Positions 1 to 5,648 of a stretch of DNA of 13,848 nt are shown here, piece after piece. This stretch comes from CAZKTS01 sp964555735 (GTDB taxonomy: Bacteria; Actinomycetota; Acidimicrobiia; IMCC26256; PALSA-555). How positions within the stretch are numbered: position 1 is the first letter of the stretch; each line of letters begins with the position of its first letter. The stretch spans positions 1 through 13,848 of the forward strand of contig CAZKTS010000407.1 of assembly GCA_964555735.1 (NCBI GenBank), in the 5' to 3' direction. Position numbers and translations under genes: made by a program. The notes under the pieces are model-generated. The model worked only from the letters and a program-made list of their open reading frames with translations. It made no database searches and had not been told where the DNA came from.

Positions 1-140
1 CGTGCATCCCGGTGGCGGTCATCCTGTTCCTGCTCGCGCTGCGCCTGAAGGAGATCCCGCTGCGCGACCACACCGCGACGCCCGGCGACGACCTCGCCGT
101 CGCGCTCGAGGGCTCCGCCATCGAAGCGGGCGGGTTCTGA
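1..140 (+). CDS. MFS transporter, drug-efflux type (C-terminal fragment)
   Basis: This is the last 45 residues of a membrane transporter that begins outside the window; the first whole codon is at position 3 and TGA is at 138-140. The visible protein opens with a hydrophobic stretch (VAVILFLLALRL, residues 4-15) that fits the end of a last membrane helix. It continues with KEIPLR and a polar acidic tail. An LKE(I/V)PLR segment right after the final helix is typical of the 14-helix DHA2/EmrB-QacA family of proton-driven exporters. I infer that family from this short piece only, so substrate and direction cannot be judged. The dehydrogenase at 204 follows on the same strand after 63 bp and may be co-transcribed. 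Confidence 0.7.
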   Translation, partial: CIPVAVILFLLALRLKEIPLRDHTATPGDDLAVALEGSAIEAGGF

Positions 141-141
141 C

Positions 142-207
142 ATGAACGTCGAGACGCAGCGGAGGGCTGGCCGGACGGCCGGGAGCCCGGAGCGGAGTCG
201 ACCATGA
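142..207 (+). other. GC-rich leader with 21-codon mini-ORF and small inverted repeat
   Basis: The gap between the transporter and the dehydrogenase holds an ATG at 142 opening a 21-codon frame. Its TGA (205-207) overlaps the dehydrogenase ATG (204-206) as ATGA, a common coupling arrangement. The peptide is Arg/Pro/Gly-rich and unlike any domain I know. The same stretch carries a short perfect inverted repeat, GGCCG at 169-173 and CGGCC at 176-180, and the motif GCGGAG twice. It could be a coupling leader peptide or just a dispersed GC-rich repeat that happens to be open. No clear Shine-Dalgarno sequence precedes the 142 ATG, so translation is doubtful. Confidence 0.25.
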
Positions 208-1019
208 GAGTCGGGTTTGTGGGGCTCGGGAACATGGGTGGGCCGATGGCGGGGCACCTGGTGGACGCCGGGCACGACGTGGCGGTGTTCGACCTCGCTC
301 CGGAGCGGGTCGCCGAGCTCGAGGCGCGTGGCGCGCGGGCGGCCTCGTCGCCGCGCGACGCCGCGACGGGCGCGGAGCTGGTGAGCATCGTGGTGATGGA
401 CGGGGCACAGGTCGACGCGGTGTGCAGCGGCCCCGACGGTGTGCTCGCCGCGGCGGCGCCCGGGACCGTCGTCGCGGTCCACAGCACCGTGCACCCGCGC
501 ACGGTCGAGGTCGTCGCCGCGGCCGCGCCCGACGGCGTGGACGTGATCGACGCGCCGATCAGTGGCGGCGTTCCCGGCGCGCGCGGCGCGACCCTCTGCA
601 TCATGGTGGGCGGCGACGTCGCCGCCTTCGAGCGGGTGCGTCCCGCCCTCGACGCGATGGGCAACCTGATCCTGCACCTCGGCCCGCTCGGCGCCGGTCT
701 GGCCGCCAAGCTCGCCCGCAACCTCATGGGCTACGTGAGTATGCTGGGCGCGCAGGAGGGCCGCCGACTCGCCGAGGCCGGCGACGTCGATCTCGACGCG
801 CTGCGGTCGATCCTCGACCACACCGGCGCGGTGAGCCCGATGATGCGCTCGATGATGGACGTGCGCGGCGGCGACCCGGTGTACGCCGCGAACCTGCGGC
901 CGCTGATCGACCTCGCCGCGAAGGACATGCAGGTGACGCTCGAGTTCGCTGCCGACCTCGGCGTGGAGCTCCCGGCGTCGGTCGTCACGCTCGAGCACAT
1001 CGACGAGCTGTTCGGATGA
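204..1019 (+). CDS. NAD(P)-dependent beta-hydroxyacid dehydrogenase (3-hydroxyisobutyrate dehydrogenase-like)
   Basis: A cytosolic oxidoreductase of the 3-hydroxyisobutyrate / 6-phosphogluconate dehydrogenase superfamily, 271 aa, slightly shorter than the usual 285-300. The N-terminal Rossmann domain has the dinucleotide motif GLGNMG (residues 7-12). Asp30 at the end of the second strand favours NAD(H) over NADP(H). The substrate loop DAPISGG lies at 116-122. The catalytic lysine is K169 in GLAAKLARN, with N173 beside it, and KD at 240-241 matches the conserved C-terminal helix. The start is supported by GGAG at 194-197, six bases before ATG. It ends 12 bp before an F420-type oxidoreductase. 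Family members oxidise 3-hydroxyisobutyrate, tartronate semialdehyde, glyoxylate or other 2- or 3-hydroxy acids; the substrate here is unknown. The catabolic neighbourhood suggests a hydroxyacid intermediate. Confidence 0.9.
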   Translation: MRVGFVGLGNMGGPMAGHLVDAGHDVAVFDLAPERVAELEARGARAASSPRDAATGAELVSIVVMDGAQVDAVCSGPDGVLAAAAPGTVVAVHSTVHPRTVEVVAAAAPDGVDVIDAPISGGVPGARGATLCIMVGGDVAAFERVRPALDAMGNLILHLGPLGAGLAAKLARNLMGYVSMLGAQEGRRLAEAGDVDLDALRSILDHTGAVSPMMRSMMDVRGGDPVYAANLRPLIDLAAKDMQVTLEFAADLGVELPASVVTLEHIDELFG

Positions 1020-1031
1020 GAGAGTGACGCC

Positions 1032-1946
1032 GTGAAGGTGAGCGTCGGACTCCCGACCCAGGCCGGCGAAGGCGAGCTGTGCACCGCGGCGGGGATCGCC
1101 GAGGTCGCCACGACGGCCGAGGCGCTCGGCTTCGACGCGGTGTTCGTCACCGACCACCCGTTCCCGACCGATCGCTGGCTCAGCACCGGCGGTCACCACG
1201 CGCTCGACCCGTTCGTCGCGCTCAGCTTCGCGGCGACGGCCACGACGACGCTCCGGTTGCACACCAACCTGCTCGTGCCGTCGTACCGGAACCCGTTCAT
1301 CACGGCCAAGGCCGTCGCCACGCTCGACGCGCTGTCGGGCGGGCGCATGATCGTGGGGCTCGGTGCCGGCTACCTCAAGGGTGAGTTCGCCGCCCTGGGC
1401 GTCGAGTTCGACGAGCGCAACGACCTCACCGACGAGGCGATCGTCGCGATGAAAGCCGCGTGGACCGGCGAGCCGGTCACGATGGAGGGCCGCCACTGGC
1501 AGGCCGTCGACAACCGGATGCTGCCGCGCCCCGCGCGGGCGGGCGGCCCGCCGCTCTGGATCGGCGGCAACTCGAAGCGGGCGATCCGGCGCGCGGTGGA
1601 GCTCGCCGACGGCTGGATGCCGATGCCCAGCCCCGCCGGGTCCGAGAAGCGGCTCAAGACGCCGTCGATCTCGTCGCTCGACGAGCTCGCCGAGCGCCTC
1701 GACCTCGCGCACGAGCACGCCGAGTCGGTCGGGCGCACCGCGCCGCTCGAGGTGGTGTTCATGCCGCTCGGCCTCGACATGTTCACCAACGCGGGCGTCG
1801 ACGTCGAGATGGTCGTGCAGAGCACCAAGGCGATGGCCGACGTCGGCGTCACGTACTCGACCGTCACGCTCCCCGGCGACGACCGCGACACGTTCCTCGC
1901 CAATCTCCGCCGGTTCGGCGAGGACGTCCTCCCCGAGATCGCCTGA
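1032..1946 (+). CDS. LLM-class F420-dependent oxidoreductase (TIGR03619/Rv2161c-like)
   Basis: A 304-aa protein of the luciferase-like monooxygenase fold (TIM barrel), a family whose actinobacterial members use coenzyme F420 or flavin for hydride transfer. Visible landmarks are VTDHPFP (39-45), the barrel segment RLHTNLLVPSYRNP (75-88), LSGGR (101-105), GLGAGY (109-114) and PPLWIGGNS (173-181) followed by a helix ending ADGW. These match the TIGR03619 subfamily from memory, without a search. The start is GTG, 12 bp after the previous stop, with GAGAG at 1020-1024 as a weak ribosome site. The short spacing to the beta-hydroxyacid dehydrogenase suggests one transcript. Downstream it converges on another LLM gene of a different subfamily, so the two are not a recent duplication. 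Whether it is a monooxygenase, reductase or dehydrogenase cannot be told. Confidence 0.9.
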   Translation: MKVSVGLPTQAGEGELCTAAGIAEVATTAEALGFDAVFVTDHPFPTDRWLSTGGHHALDPFVALSFAATATTTLRLHTNLLVPSYRNPFITAKAVATLDALSGGRMIVGLGAGYLKGEFAALGVEFDERNDLTDEAIVAMKAAWTGEPVTMEGRHWQAVDNRMLPRPARAGGPPLWIGGNSKRAIRRAVELADGWMPMPSPAGSEKRLKTPSISSLDELAERLDLAHEHAESVGRTAPLEVVFMPLGLDMFTNAGVDVEMVVQSTKAMADVGVTYSTVTLPGDDRDTFLANLRRFGEDVLPEIA

Positions 1947-1953
1947 CGACGCT

Positions 1954-2049
1954 TGGCGGAGACCGTGGGGGGCATCCAGTGCCCCCTGGGCTCTCCACCA
2001 AGGTTTGGAGAGTCTCGGGGGTACCCAGTGCCCCCTGGGCTCTCCGCCA
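1954..2049. repeat. Two tandem structured hairpin repeats, 49-bp period, in a convergent gap
   Basis: Two direct copies of a unit share an identical 21-base core at 1976-1996 and 2025-2045 (begins CCAGTGCCCCC, ends TGGGCTCTCC). Each core sits in a hairpin. In unit 1, GGGGGCA (1968-1974) pairs with TGCCCCC (1980-1986) around a 5-nt loop. In unit 2, GGGGGTA (2017-2023) pairs with TGCCCCC (2029-2035), where C-G has become T-G, a wobble pair on plus-strand RNA. Outer arms add GGAGA/TCTCC pairing. TGGCGGAGA at 1954-1962 is exactly complementary to TCTCCGCCA at 2041-2049, so the whole 96 bp could fold as one structure. CTCTCCA (1991-1997) and TGGAGAG (2006-2012) form a third stem between the units. 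It lies between two convergent stop codons, as REP/BIME elements and bidirectional terminators do. There is no T-tract. Confidence 0.8.
1968..1986. terminator. Possible bidirectional terminator hairpin (repeat unit 1)
   Basis: A perfect 7-bp GC stem with a TCCAG loop starts 22 bp after the stop of the upstream LLM gene. It lacks the T-run of a classical intrinsic terminator, but GC-rich hairpins without U-tracts are proposed terminators in actinobacteria. Unit 2 at 2017-2035 would serve the convergent gene ending at 2056. The function is inferred from position and structure only. Confidence 0.4.
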
Positions 2050-2055
2050 CGGTCG

Positions 2056-3000
2056 TCAGAGGCCGCCGACGAGCTCCGCGAGGAGGTCGAGGGTCCGACG
2101 GCGGGAGCGGTCGCGCTCGGCGTCGTCGGTGCCGACGGCGAACACGCTCGCGGCGAGGTCGGTGGCGCCGGCGTCGCGGTACGAGCGGAGCCGGGCGCGC
2201 ACCTCGTCCTCGGTGCCGACGGCCACGACGTCGGCCGGACCGGACGCGTCGCCGCGGTCGAGGATGCGCTGGTACGTCGGGATGTGCTCGTAGACGCTGT
2301 ACGCGTGCGCGGCGCGCGCCCGGCCGGCGTCGGCGTCGTCGCACACCGAGACCGGCAGACCGATGACGACGCGCGGCGCGCCCCGGCCGGCCTCCGTCGC
2401 CGCGGCGCTGATGCGCGGCACCACGTGCTCACCGAGGGCGCGCTCGTCGGCCATCCACGTGATCGTGCCCTCGGCGCGACTCCCGGCGAGCGCGAGCATC
2501 AGCGGCGCGAGCGCGGCGATCAGCACGGGGACCGGCGAGGCCCCGGGCACCTCGAGCATCGCGTGCACGCGGTACAGCTCGCCGTCGTGGTCGACCTGCC
2601 CGGTGCACGCGAACGCGGCGTCGAGCACCTCGAGGTACTCGCGCGTGTGGCGCACCGGCTTCTCGTACGAGAGCCCGTACATGCTCTCGATGACGACCGG
2701 GTGCGACGGCCCGATGCCCAGCGTGAGCCGCCCGGCCGCGGCGGCCTGCACCGACAGTGCCTGCTGCGCCATCGCCAGCGGGTGGCGCGAGTAGGTGGGG
2801 ATCACCGCGGTCCCGAGCTCGATGCGCGCGGTATCGCGAGCGACGAGCGCGAGGGCGGTGAGCGAGTCGAGGCTCCACGGGATGTGCGGCACCCACGCGG
2901 TCGCGAGGCCGCTCGCCTCGGCCGCGACCGCGTTGGCGACCAGCGTGTCGACGTCGGTGCGGTCGCCGCCGGCGTCGCCGACGAAGACACCGATCCGCAT
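2056..3000 (-). CDS. LLM-class F420-dependent oxidoreductase (TIGR03564/MSMEG_4879-like)
   Basis: A 314-aa luciferase-like TIM-barrel oxidoreductase, last gene of a minus-strand operon. The ATG start (3000-2998) overlaps the P450 stop as TGATG, and GGAG lies eight bases upstream inside the P450 coding end. A longer open frame upstream is only P450 sequence in another frame. Landmarks are MRIGVFVGDAGG at the N-terminus, PTYSRHPLAMAQQ (68-80), GRLTLGIGPSHPVV (90-103), then a YEKPVRHTREYL segment and a VPVLIAALAP strand. GPSH plus the HTREYL helix is characteristic of the TIGR03564 subfamily (recalled, not searched). Such proteins are presumed to use F420. Tight coupling to the P450 suggests they act on the same compound, for example oxidising or reducing the hydroxylated product; this is inference. 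Confidence 0.9.
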   Translation of the reverse strand: MRIGVFVGDAGGDRTDVDTLVANAVAAEASGLATAWVPHIPWSLDSLTALALVARDTARIELGTAVIPTYSRHPLAMAQQALSVQAAAAGRLTLGIGPSHPVVIESMYGLSYEKPVRHTREYLEVLDAAFACTGQVDHDGELYRVHAMLEVPGASPVPVLIAALAPLMLALAGSRAEGTITWMADERALGEHVVPRISAAATEAGRGAPRVVIGLPVSVCDDADAGRARAAHAYSVYEHIPTYQRILDRGDASGPADVVAVGTEDEVRARLRSYRDAGATDLAASVFAVGTDDAERDRSRRRTLDLLAELVGGL

Positions 3001-4187
3001 CAGGCCGGCTCCAGCACGACCGGCAGCGTGCGCGGGCCGAGGGCCCAGAACACCGGGTTGGGCTCGATGGTCGCCCCGGGTGCCAGGCGGAGCTCGGCGA
3101 CCCGGTCGAGCACGGCCTCGACCCCGACCTGCGCCTCGAGCCGCGCCAGCGAGGCCCCGGGGCACACGTGCGGGCCGGTACCGAAGGCCACGTGGTCACG
3201 CGGGTCGGGCCGGTCGACGGAGAACGCGCTCGGGTCGTCGTAGTAGCGCTCGTCGCGGTTGGCCGATGCCACGCCGACGACGCACCGCTGCCCGCCGGGG
3301 ATCTCGACGCCGGCGACCGACGTGGCCTCGGTGCACGACCGGGCGAGGATCTGGACCGGGCTGTCGTGGCGCAACGACTCCTCGACGGCCGCGGCCACGA
3401 GCGAGCGGTCGGCGCGCAGGCGCGCGTAGAGCGCCGGATCCTGGGCGAGCGTCGCCAACAGGTTGCCGAGCAGGTTCCGCGTGGTCTCGTTGCCGGCGAC
3501 GATGAGGAACATCACCTGCGTGCGGACCGCACGCGGACTGAGCTGCTCGCCGTCGATCTCCGTCCGCAGGAAGCGCGTGATGACGTCGTCGGGCGGGTCA
3601 GTGTCGGCCTGGTGCCGGGCGATCTGCTCGTCGATGTACTCGGCGAACTCCGGGTGCGTGGCCGCGAGCGTCGACTCACCCGCGTGGTCGCCCTGGCGCT
3701 CGAGCAGCTCGTCGGACCAGCGCTTGAACGTCGTCGCGTCCTCGGTGGGCACGCCCAGCACGCGGGCGATCACCGTGGTGGGGATCGGATCGATGTAGCA
3801 CCCCACGAGGTCGACGGTCGCGCCGCCGACCGCCGCCGCAACCGCGTCGTCGAGCAGGCCGTCGGCGAGCTCGCGCACGAACGGCTCGACCAGCGCCATC
3901 TTGTGCGGTGCCAGCACCGCGTTGATCACGCGGCGGATCCGCCCGTGCCGCGGCTCGCGGATCGCCGCGATCATCTGGTCGTCCTCGGGTGTCCCGAGCC
4001 CCGTGTCGCCGAAGCTGCCCACGAAGTGCTCGACCTGCTTGAGCGCGTCGACGACTGCGCCGCGCCCCACGAGGAGCCACGGCGCGTCCGCAGCGCCGGA
4101 GGGCGCGACCGGTCCCGCGGCGCGCAGCGCGGCGAGCGCCTCGTAGCGCGCGTCCGGCGACGGGTCGAACGGGTCGTACGTCGTCAG
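3000..4187 (-). CDS. Cytochrome P450, class I bacterial type, apparent CTG start
   Basis: A soluble cytochrome P450 of 395 aa, a heme monooxygenase that inserts one oxygen atom into an organic substrate and normally needs ferredoxin and ferredoxin reductase, neither of which is in this window. With CTG as residue 1, the I-helix oxygen-activation motif AGNETT is at 231-236. The ExxR motif is ESLR (270-273), and the heme loop FGTGPHVCPG (335-344) has the ligand Cys342. The N-terminal TYDPFDPSPDARYEAL is the expected family beginning. No ATG, GTG or TTG lies near it: the frame runs open into the EthD gene, and the next Met is residue 72. CTG at 4187-4185 overlaps the EthD stop as CTGA and has GAGGAG eight bases upstream. 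The CYP family cannot be assigned by eye. Confidence 0.93.
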   Translation of the reverse strand: MTTYDPFDPSPDARYEALAALRAAGPVAPSGAADAPWLLVGRGAVVDALKQVEHFVGSFGDTGLGTPEDDQMIAAIREPRHGRIRRVINAVLAPHKMALVEPFVRELADGLLDDAVAAAVGGATVDLVGCYIDPIPTTVIARVLGVPTEDATTFKRWSDELLERQGDHAGESTLAATHPEFAEYIDEQIARHQADTDPPDDVITRFLRTEIDGEQLSPRAVRTQVMFLIVAGNETTRNLLGNLLATLAQDPALYARLRADRSLVAAAVEESLRHDSPVQILARSCTEATSVAGVEIPGGQRCVVGVASANRDERYYDDPSAFSVDRPDPRDHVAFGTGPHVCPGASLARLEAQVGVEAVLDRVAELRLAPGATIEPNPVFWALGPRTLPVVLEPA

Positions 4188-4525
4188 TCGTCCAGCTCCT
4201 CGAACACCATGGTCATCACCATCGGGTCGAGCTCCATGACGTCGGGGTTCACCGTGATCGAGCCGTTGGTGAAGCCCTGCATCATCGAGTCGGAGAACGA
4301 CTGCCAGTCGTCGACGTCGACCTCGTAGAGCGCGAGGTACTGGCGGCCGGCGGCATCGTCGCCCGGCATGATCTGCGACGACGCGAGCTTGAAGCGCCGA
4401 CACGAGTTCACGCCCGGCAGCGCCAGGACTTCCTTGGCGTGCACGTCGCTGTACCACTGGTTGAACTCGTCGTGGACGTCGTCGTTCGCGGCGTTGGTGA
4501 GGGCGAGGAAGACTCCCTTGGGCAT
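4184..4525 (-). CDS. Small EthD-like dimeric alpha/beta-barrel protein
   Basis: A 113-aa cytosolic protein of the dimeric alpha/beta-barrel (ferredoxin-like) superfamily. It begins MPKGVFLALTNA, the first strand, and carries FNQWYSDVH at about 22-30. This FNxWYxxxH signature is shared by EthD and related small catabolic proteins. LPGVNSCRRFKLA follows, then a YLALYEVD strand at about 68-75. Members accompany monooxygenases in degradative operons (EthD with the EthB P450 of ether degradation is the namesake), but the biochemical role is generally unknown. The ATG is well supported by AGGAGG at 4537-4532, six bases upstream, the strongest ribosome site of this operon. It follows the LLM gene by 31 bp and its stop overlaps the P450 start. 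A longer open frame upstream is a shadow of the LLM gene. Confidence 0.85.
   Translation of the reverse strand: MPKGVFLALTNAANDDVHDEFNQWYSDVHAKEVLALPGVNSCRRFKLASSQIMPGDDAAGRQYLALYEVDVDDWQSFSDSMMQGFTNGSITVNPDVMELDPMVMTMVFEELDD
4196..4201 (-). promoter_or_regulatory. Ribosome-binding site GAGGAG for the CTG-start P450
   Basis: GAGGAG on the minus strand lies within the last codons of the EthD-like gene (coding Glu-Glu), eight bases before the CTG at 4187. Its spacing is what supports CTG as the P450 start. It could also be only the two Glu codons by chance. Confidence 0.5.
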
Positions 4526-4531
4526 GACTGG

Positions 4532-4537
4532 CCTCCT
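4532..4537 (-). promoter_or_regulatory. Strong ribosome-binding site AGGAGG for the small EthD-like gene
   Basis: A perfect AGGAGG on the minus strand, six bases before the ATG at 4525. It fixes the start and excludes the longer open frame. The strength suggests the EthD-like protein is made in greater amount than the genes around it. Confidence 0.8.
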
Positions 4538-4539
4538 GG

Positions 4540-4573
4540 TCAGGTGGTGCTCGTAGTCAGTTGGTGGTCGTAG
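4540..4573 (-). repeat. 17-bp imperfect tandem duplication across the LLM stop codon
   Basis: Read on the minus strand, CTACGACCACCAACTGA (4573-4557) is followed directly by CTACGAGCACCACCTGA (4556-4540). The copies match at 15 of 17 bases. The first ends in the LLM gene's stop TGA and encodes part of its Thr-rich tail. The second fills most of the 31-bp gap to the EthD-like gene and runs up to its ribosome site. Confidence 0.8.
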
Positions 4574-5603
4574 TCGTGTGGGTCGAACGAGCGGTGGTGG
4601 TGCGGCACCCGTCGACGAGCGCGCGCAGGGTCTCGGGGCTGGTGTCGTAGGGCATCGAGAGGCCGACGCGGTCGACGTCGCCGGCGTAGCGCTCGGCGAG
4701 CCGTGCGCCGATCTCGCCCGGCGCGCCGTGCACCACGAGCGTCTCGAACACCTCGTCGGGGATGACCCCGGGCAGCTCGTCCCACCGGCCCTCCTTGGTG
4801 AGCCGGTTGAGCTCGGGCTGGAGGTCACCCCAGCCATGGGCGTCGAGGGTGACGCGGTACGCGGGTGTGGAGCCGTAGAAGCCGAGCAGCCGCCGGACGC
4901 CCACCGTCGCGCGCTCGACCTCCTCGTCGGTGCTGCCGGTGCAGACGATCGGTGTGCACGACACCGTGAACGTCGACCGGTCGCGCCCGGCGCGCTCGAG
5001 CCCGCTGCGCACGCGCGGCATCACGTGCTCGCGCACGAAGAGGCCGGTGTGGAACGGGTGCACGAGCAGCCCGTCGCCCACCTCGCCCGCGCACTCGGTC
5101 ATGCGGGGGCCGAGCGCGGCCACCCACACCGGCGGTGGTCCCCACGGGTTCTCGCCGGGGGAGAAGAACGGGGTCATGAGCGTGTGCCGGTAGAGCTCGC
5201 CGCGGAAGCCGAGCTTCTCGCCGGTGGCCCACGAGTGCTGGATGGCCTTGATCGCCTGCACCATCTCTCGCATGCGGGCGACCGGGCGGCTCCACGTCAT
5301 CGAGAAGCGGTTCTCGATGTGCGGGCGGATCTGCGAGCCGAGCCCGAGCACGAAGCGCCCCTCCGCGGCGCGCTGCATGCTGTCGCTCATCTGGGCGAGG
5401 TCCATCGGGCTGCGGGCGAACGCGACCGCGATGTTGGTGAACAGCGTGGCGCGAGTGGTCACCTCGGCCGCGAGCGCGAGCGGGAAGAAGGGCTCGTGGG
5501 GACCCTCGGCCGTGTAGAGGCCGTCGAAGCCCGTGGCCTCGAGCTCGGTCGCGAGGCGCCCCGCATCGGGGAGATCGCCGCGGAGGTAGTGGTCGATCAG
5601 CAC
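4557..5603 (-). CDS. LLM-class F420-dependent oxidoreductase (TIGR03617/MSMEG_2256-like)
   Basis: A 348-aa luciferase-like TIM-barrel enzyme, first gene of the P450 operon. Taking GTG at 5603 as start, landmarks are GFDGLYTAEGPHEPF (25-39), FTNIAVAFARSP (55-66), GRFVLGLGSQIRPHIENRF (82-100), SMTWSRPVARMRE (101-113) and YRHTLMTPFFSPG (138-150). These match the TIGR03617 subfamily closely (recalled, not searched), whose members are presumed F420-dependent. An upstream in-frame GTG at 5633 would add ten residues. I prefer 5603 because family members begin near this point and a TAACGT box (5620-5615) lies 11 bases upstream. The C-terminus is an unusual Thr-rich tail (TTTARSTHTTTTTN) built partly by the 17-bp duplication. 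The frame continues open far upstream, antisense to the thiolase-like gene, which is not coding. Confidence 0.9.
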   Translation of the reverse strand: MLIDHYLRGDLPDAGRLATELEATGFDGLYTAEGPHEPFFPLALAAEVTTRATLFTNIAVAFARSPMDLAQMSDSMQRAAEGRFVLGLGSQIRPHIENRFSMTWSRPVARMREMVQAIKAIQHSWATGEKLGFRGELYRHTLMTPFFSPGENPWGPPPVWVAALGPRMTECAGEVGDGLLVHPFHTGLFVREHVMPRVRSGLERAGRDRSTFTVSCTPIVCTGSTDEEVERATVGVRRLLGFYGSTPAYRVTLDAHGWGDLQPELNRLTKEGRWDELPGVIPDEVFETLVVHGAPGEIGARLAERYAGDVDRVGLSMPYDTSPETLRALVDGCRTTTARSTHTTTTTN

Positions 5604-5614
5604 AGGGCGGCCGG

Positions 5615-5620
5615 ACGTTA
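5615..5620 (-). promoter_or_regulatory. Possible -10 box TAACGT for the P450 operon
   Basis: TAACGT on the minus strand fits the actinobacterial TANNNT -10 consensus and ends 11 bases before GTG 5603, giving a nearly leaderless transcript. I see no convincing -35. It is supported by the matching box facing the opposite way at 5634. Confidence 0.4.
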
Positions 5621-5633
5621 CCCGCCGTCGCAC

Positions 5634-5639
5634 TAGCCT
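5634..5639 (+). promoter_or_regulatory. Possible -10 box TAGCCT of a leaderless promoter
   Basis: TAGCCT fits TANNNT and ends nine bases before GTG 5649, so transcription would begin at or next to the start codon. There is no Shine-Dalgarno sequence before this GTG, as expected for a leaderless message. No clear -35 is visible. Confidence 0.45.
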
Positions 5640-5648
5640 GCCCGGCCC

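Noticed and set aside
1954..2049. The repeated segment as a CRISPR array
   Set aside because: Only two copies, the unit is itself a hairpin with related flanks rather than unique spacers, and no cas gene is present.
2005..3243. Plus-strand open frame (412 codons) starting inside the hairpin repeat
   Set aside because: It runs antisense through the LLM and P450 genes, has no recognisable motif, and its start is within the palindromic repeat.
3168..4328. Plus-strand open frame (386 codons) opposite the P450
   Set aside because: Arg/Asp/Val-rich shadow frame; the minus strand carries the heme loop, ExxR and I-helix motifs of a P450.
4188..4457. Upstream ATG at 4457 as the P450 start
   Set aside because: It would add about 90 Arg-rich residues read in another frame of the EthD-like gene; the P450 fold begins at TYDPFDP.
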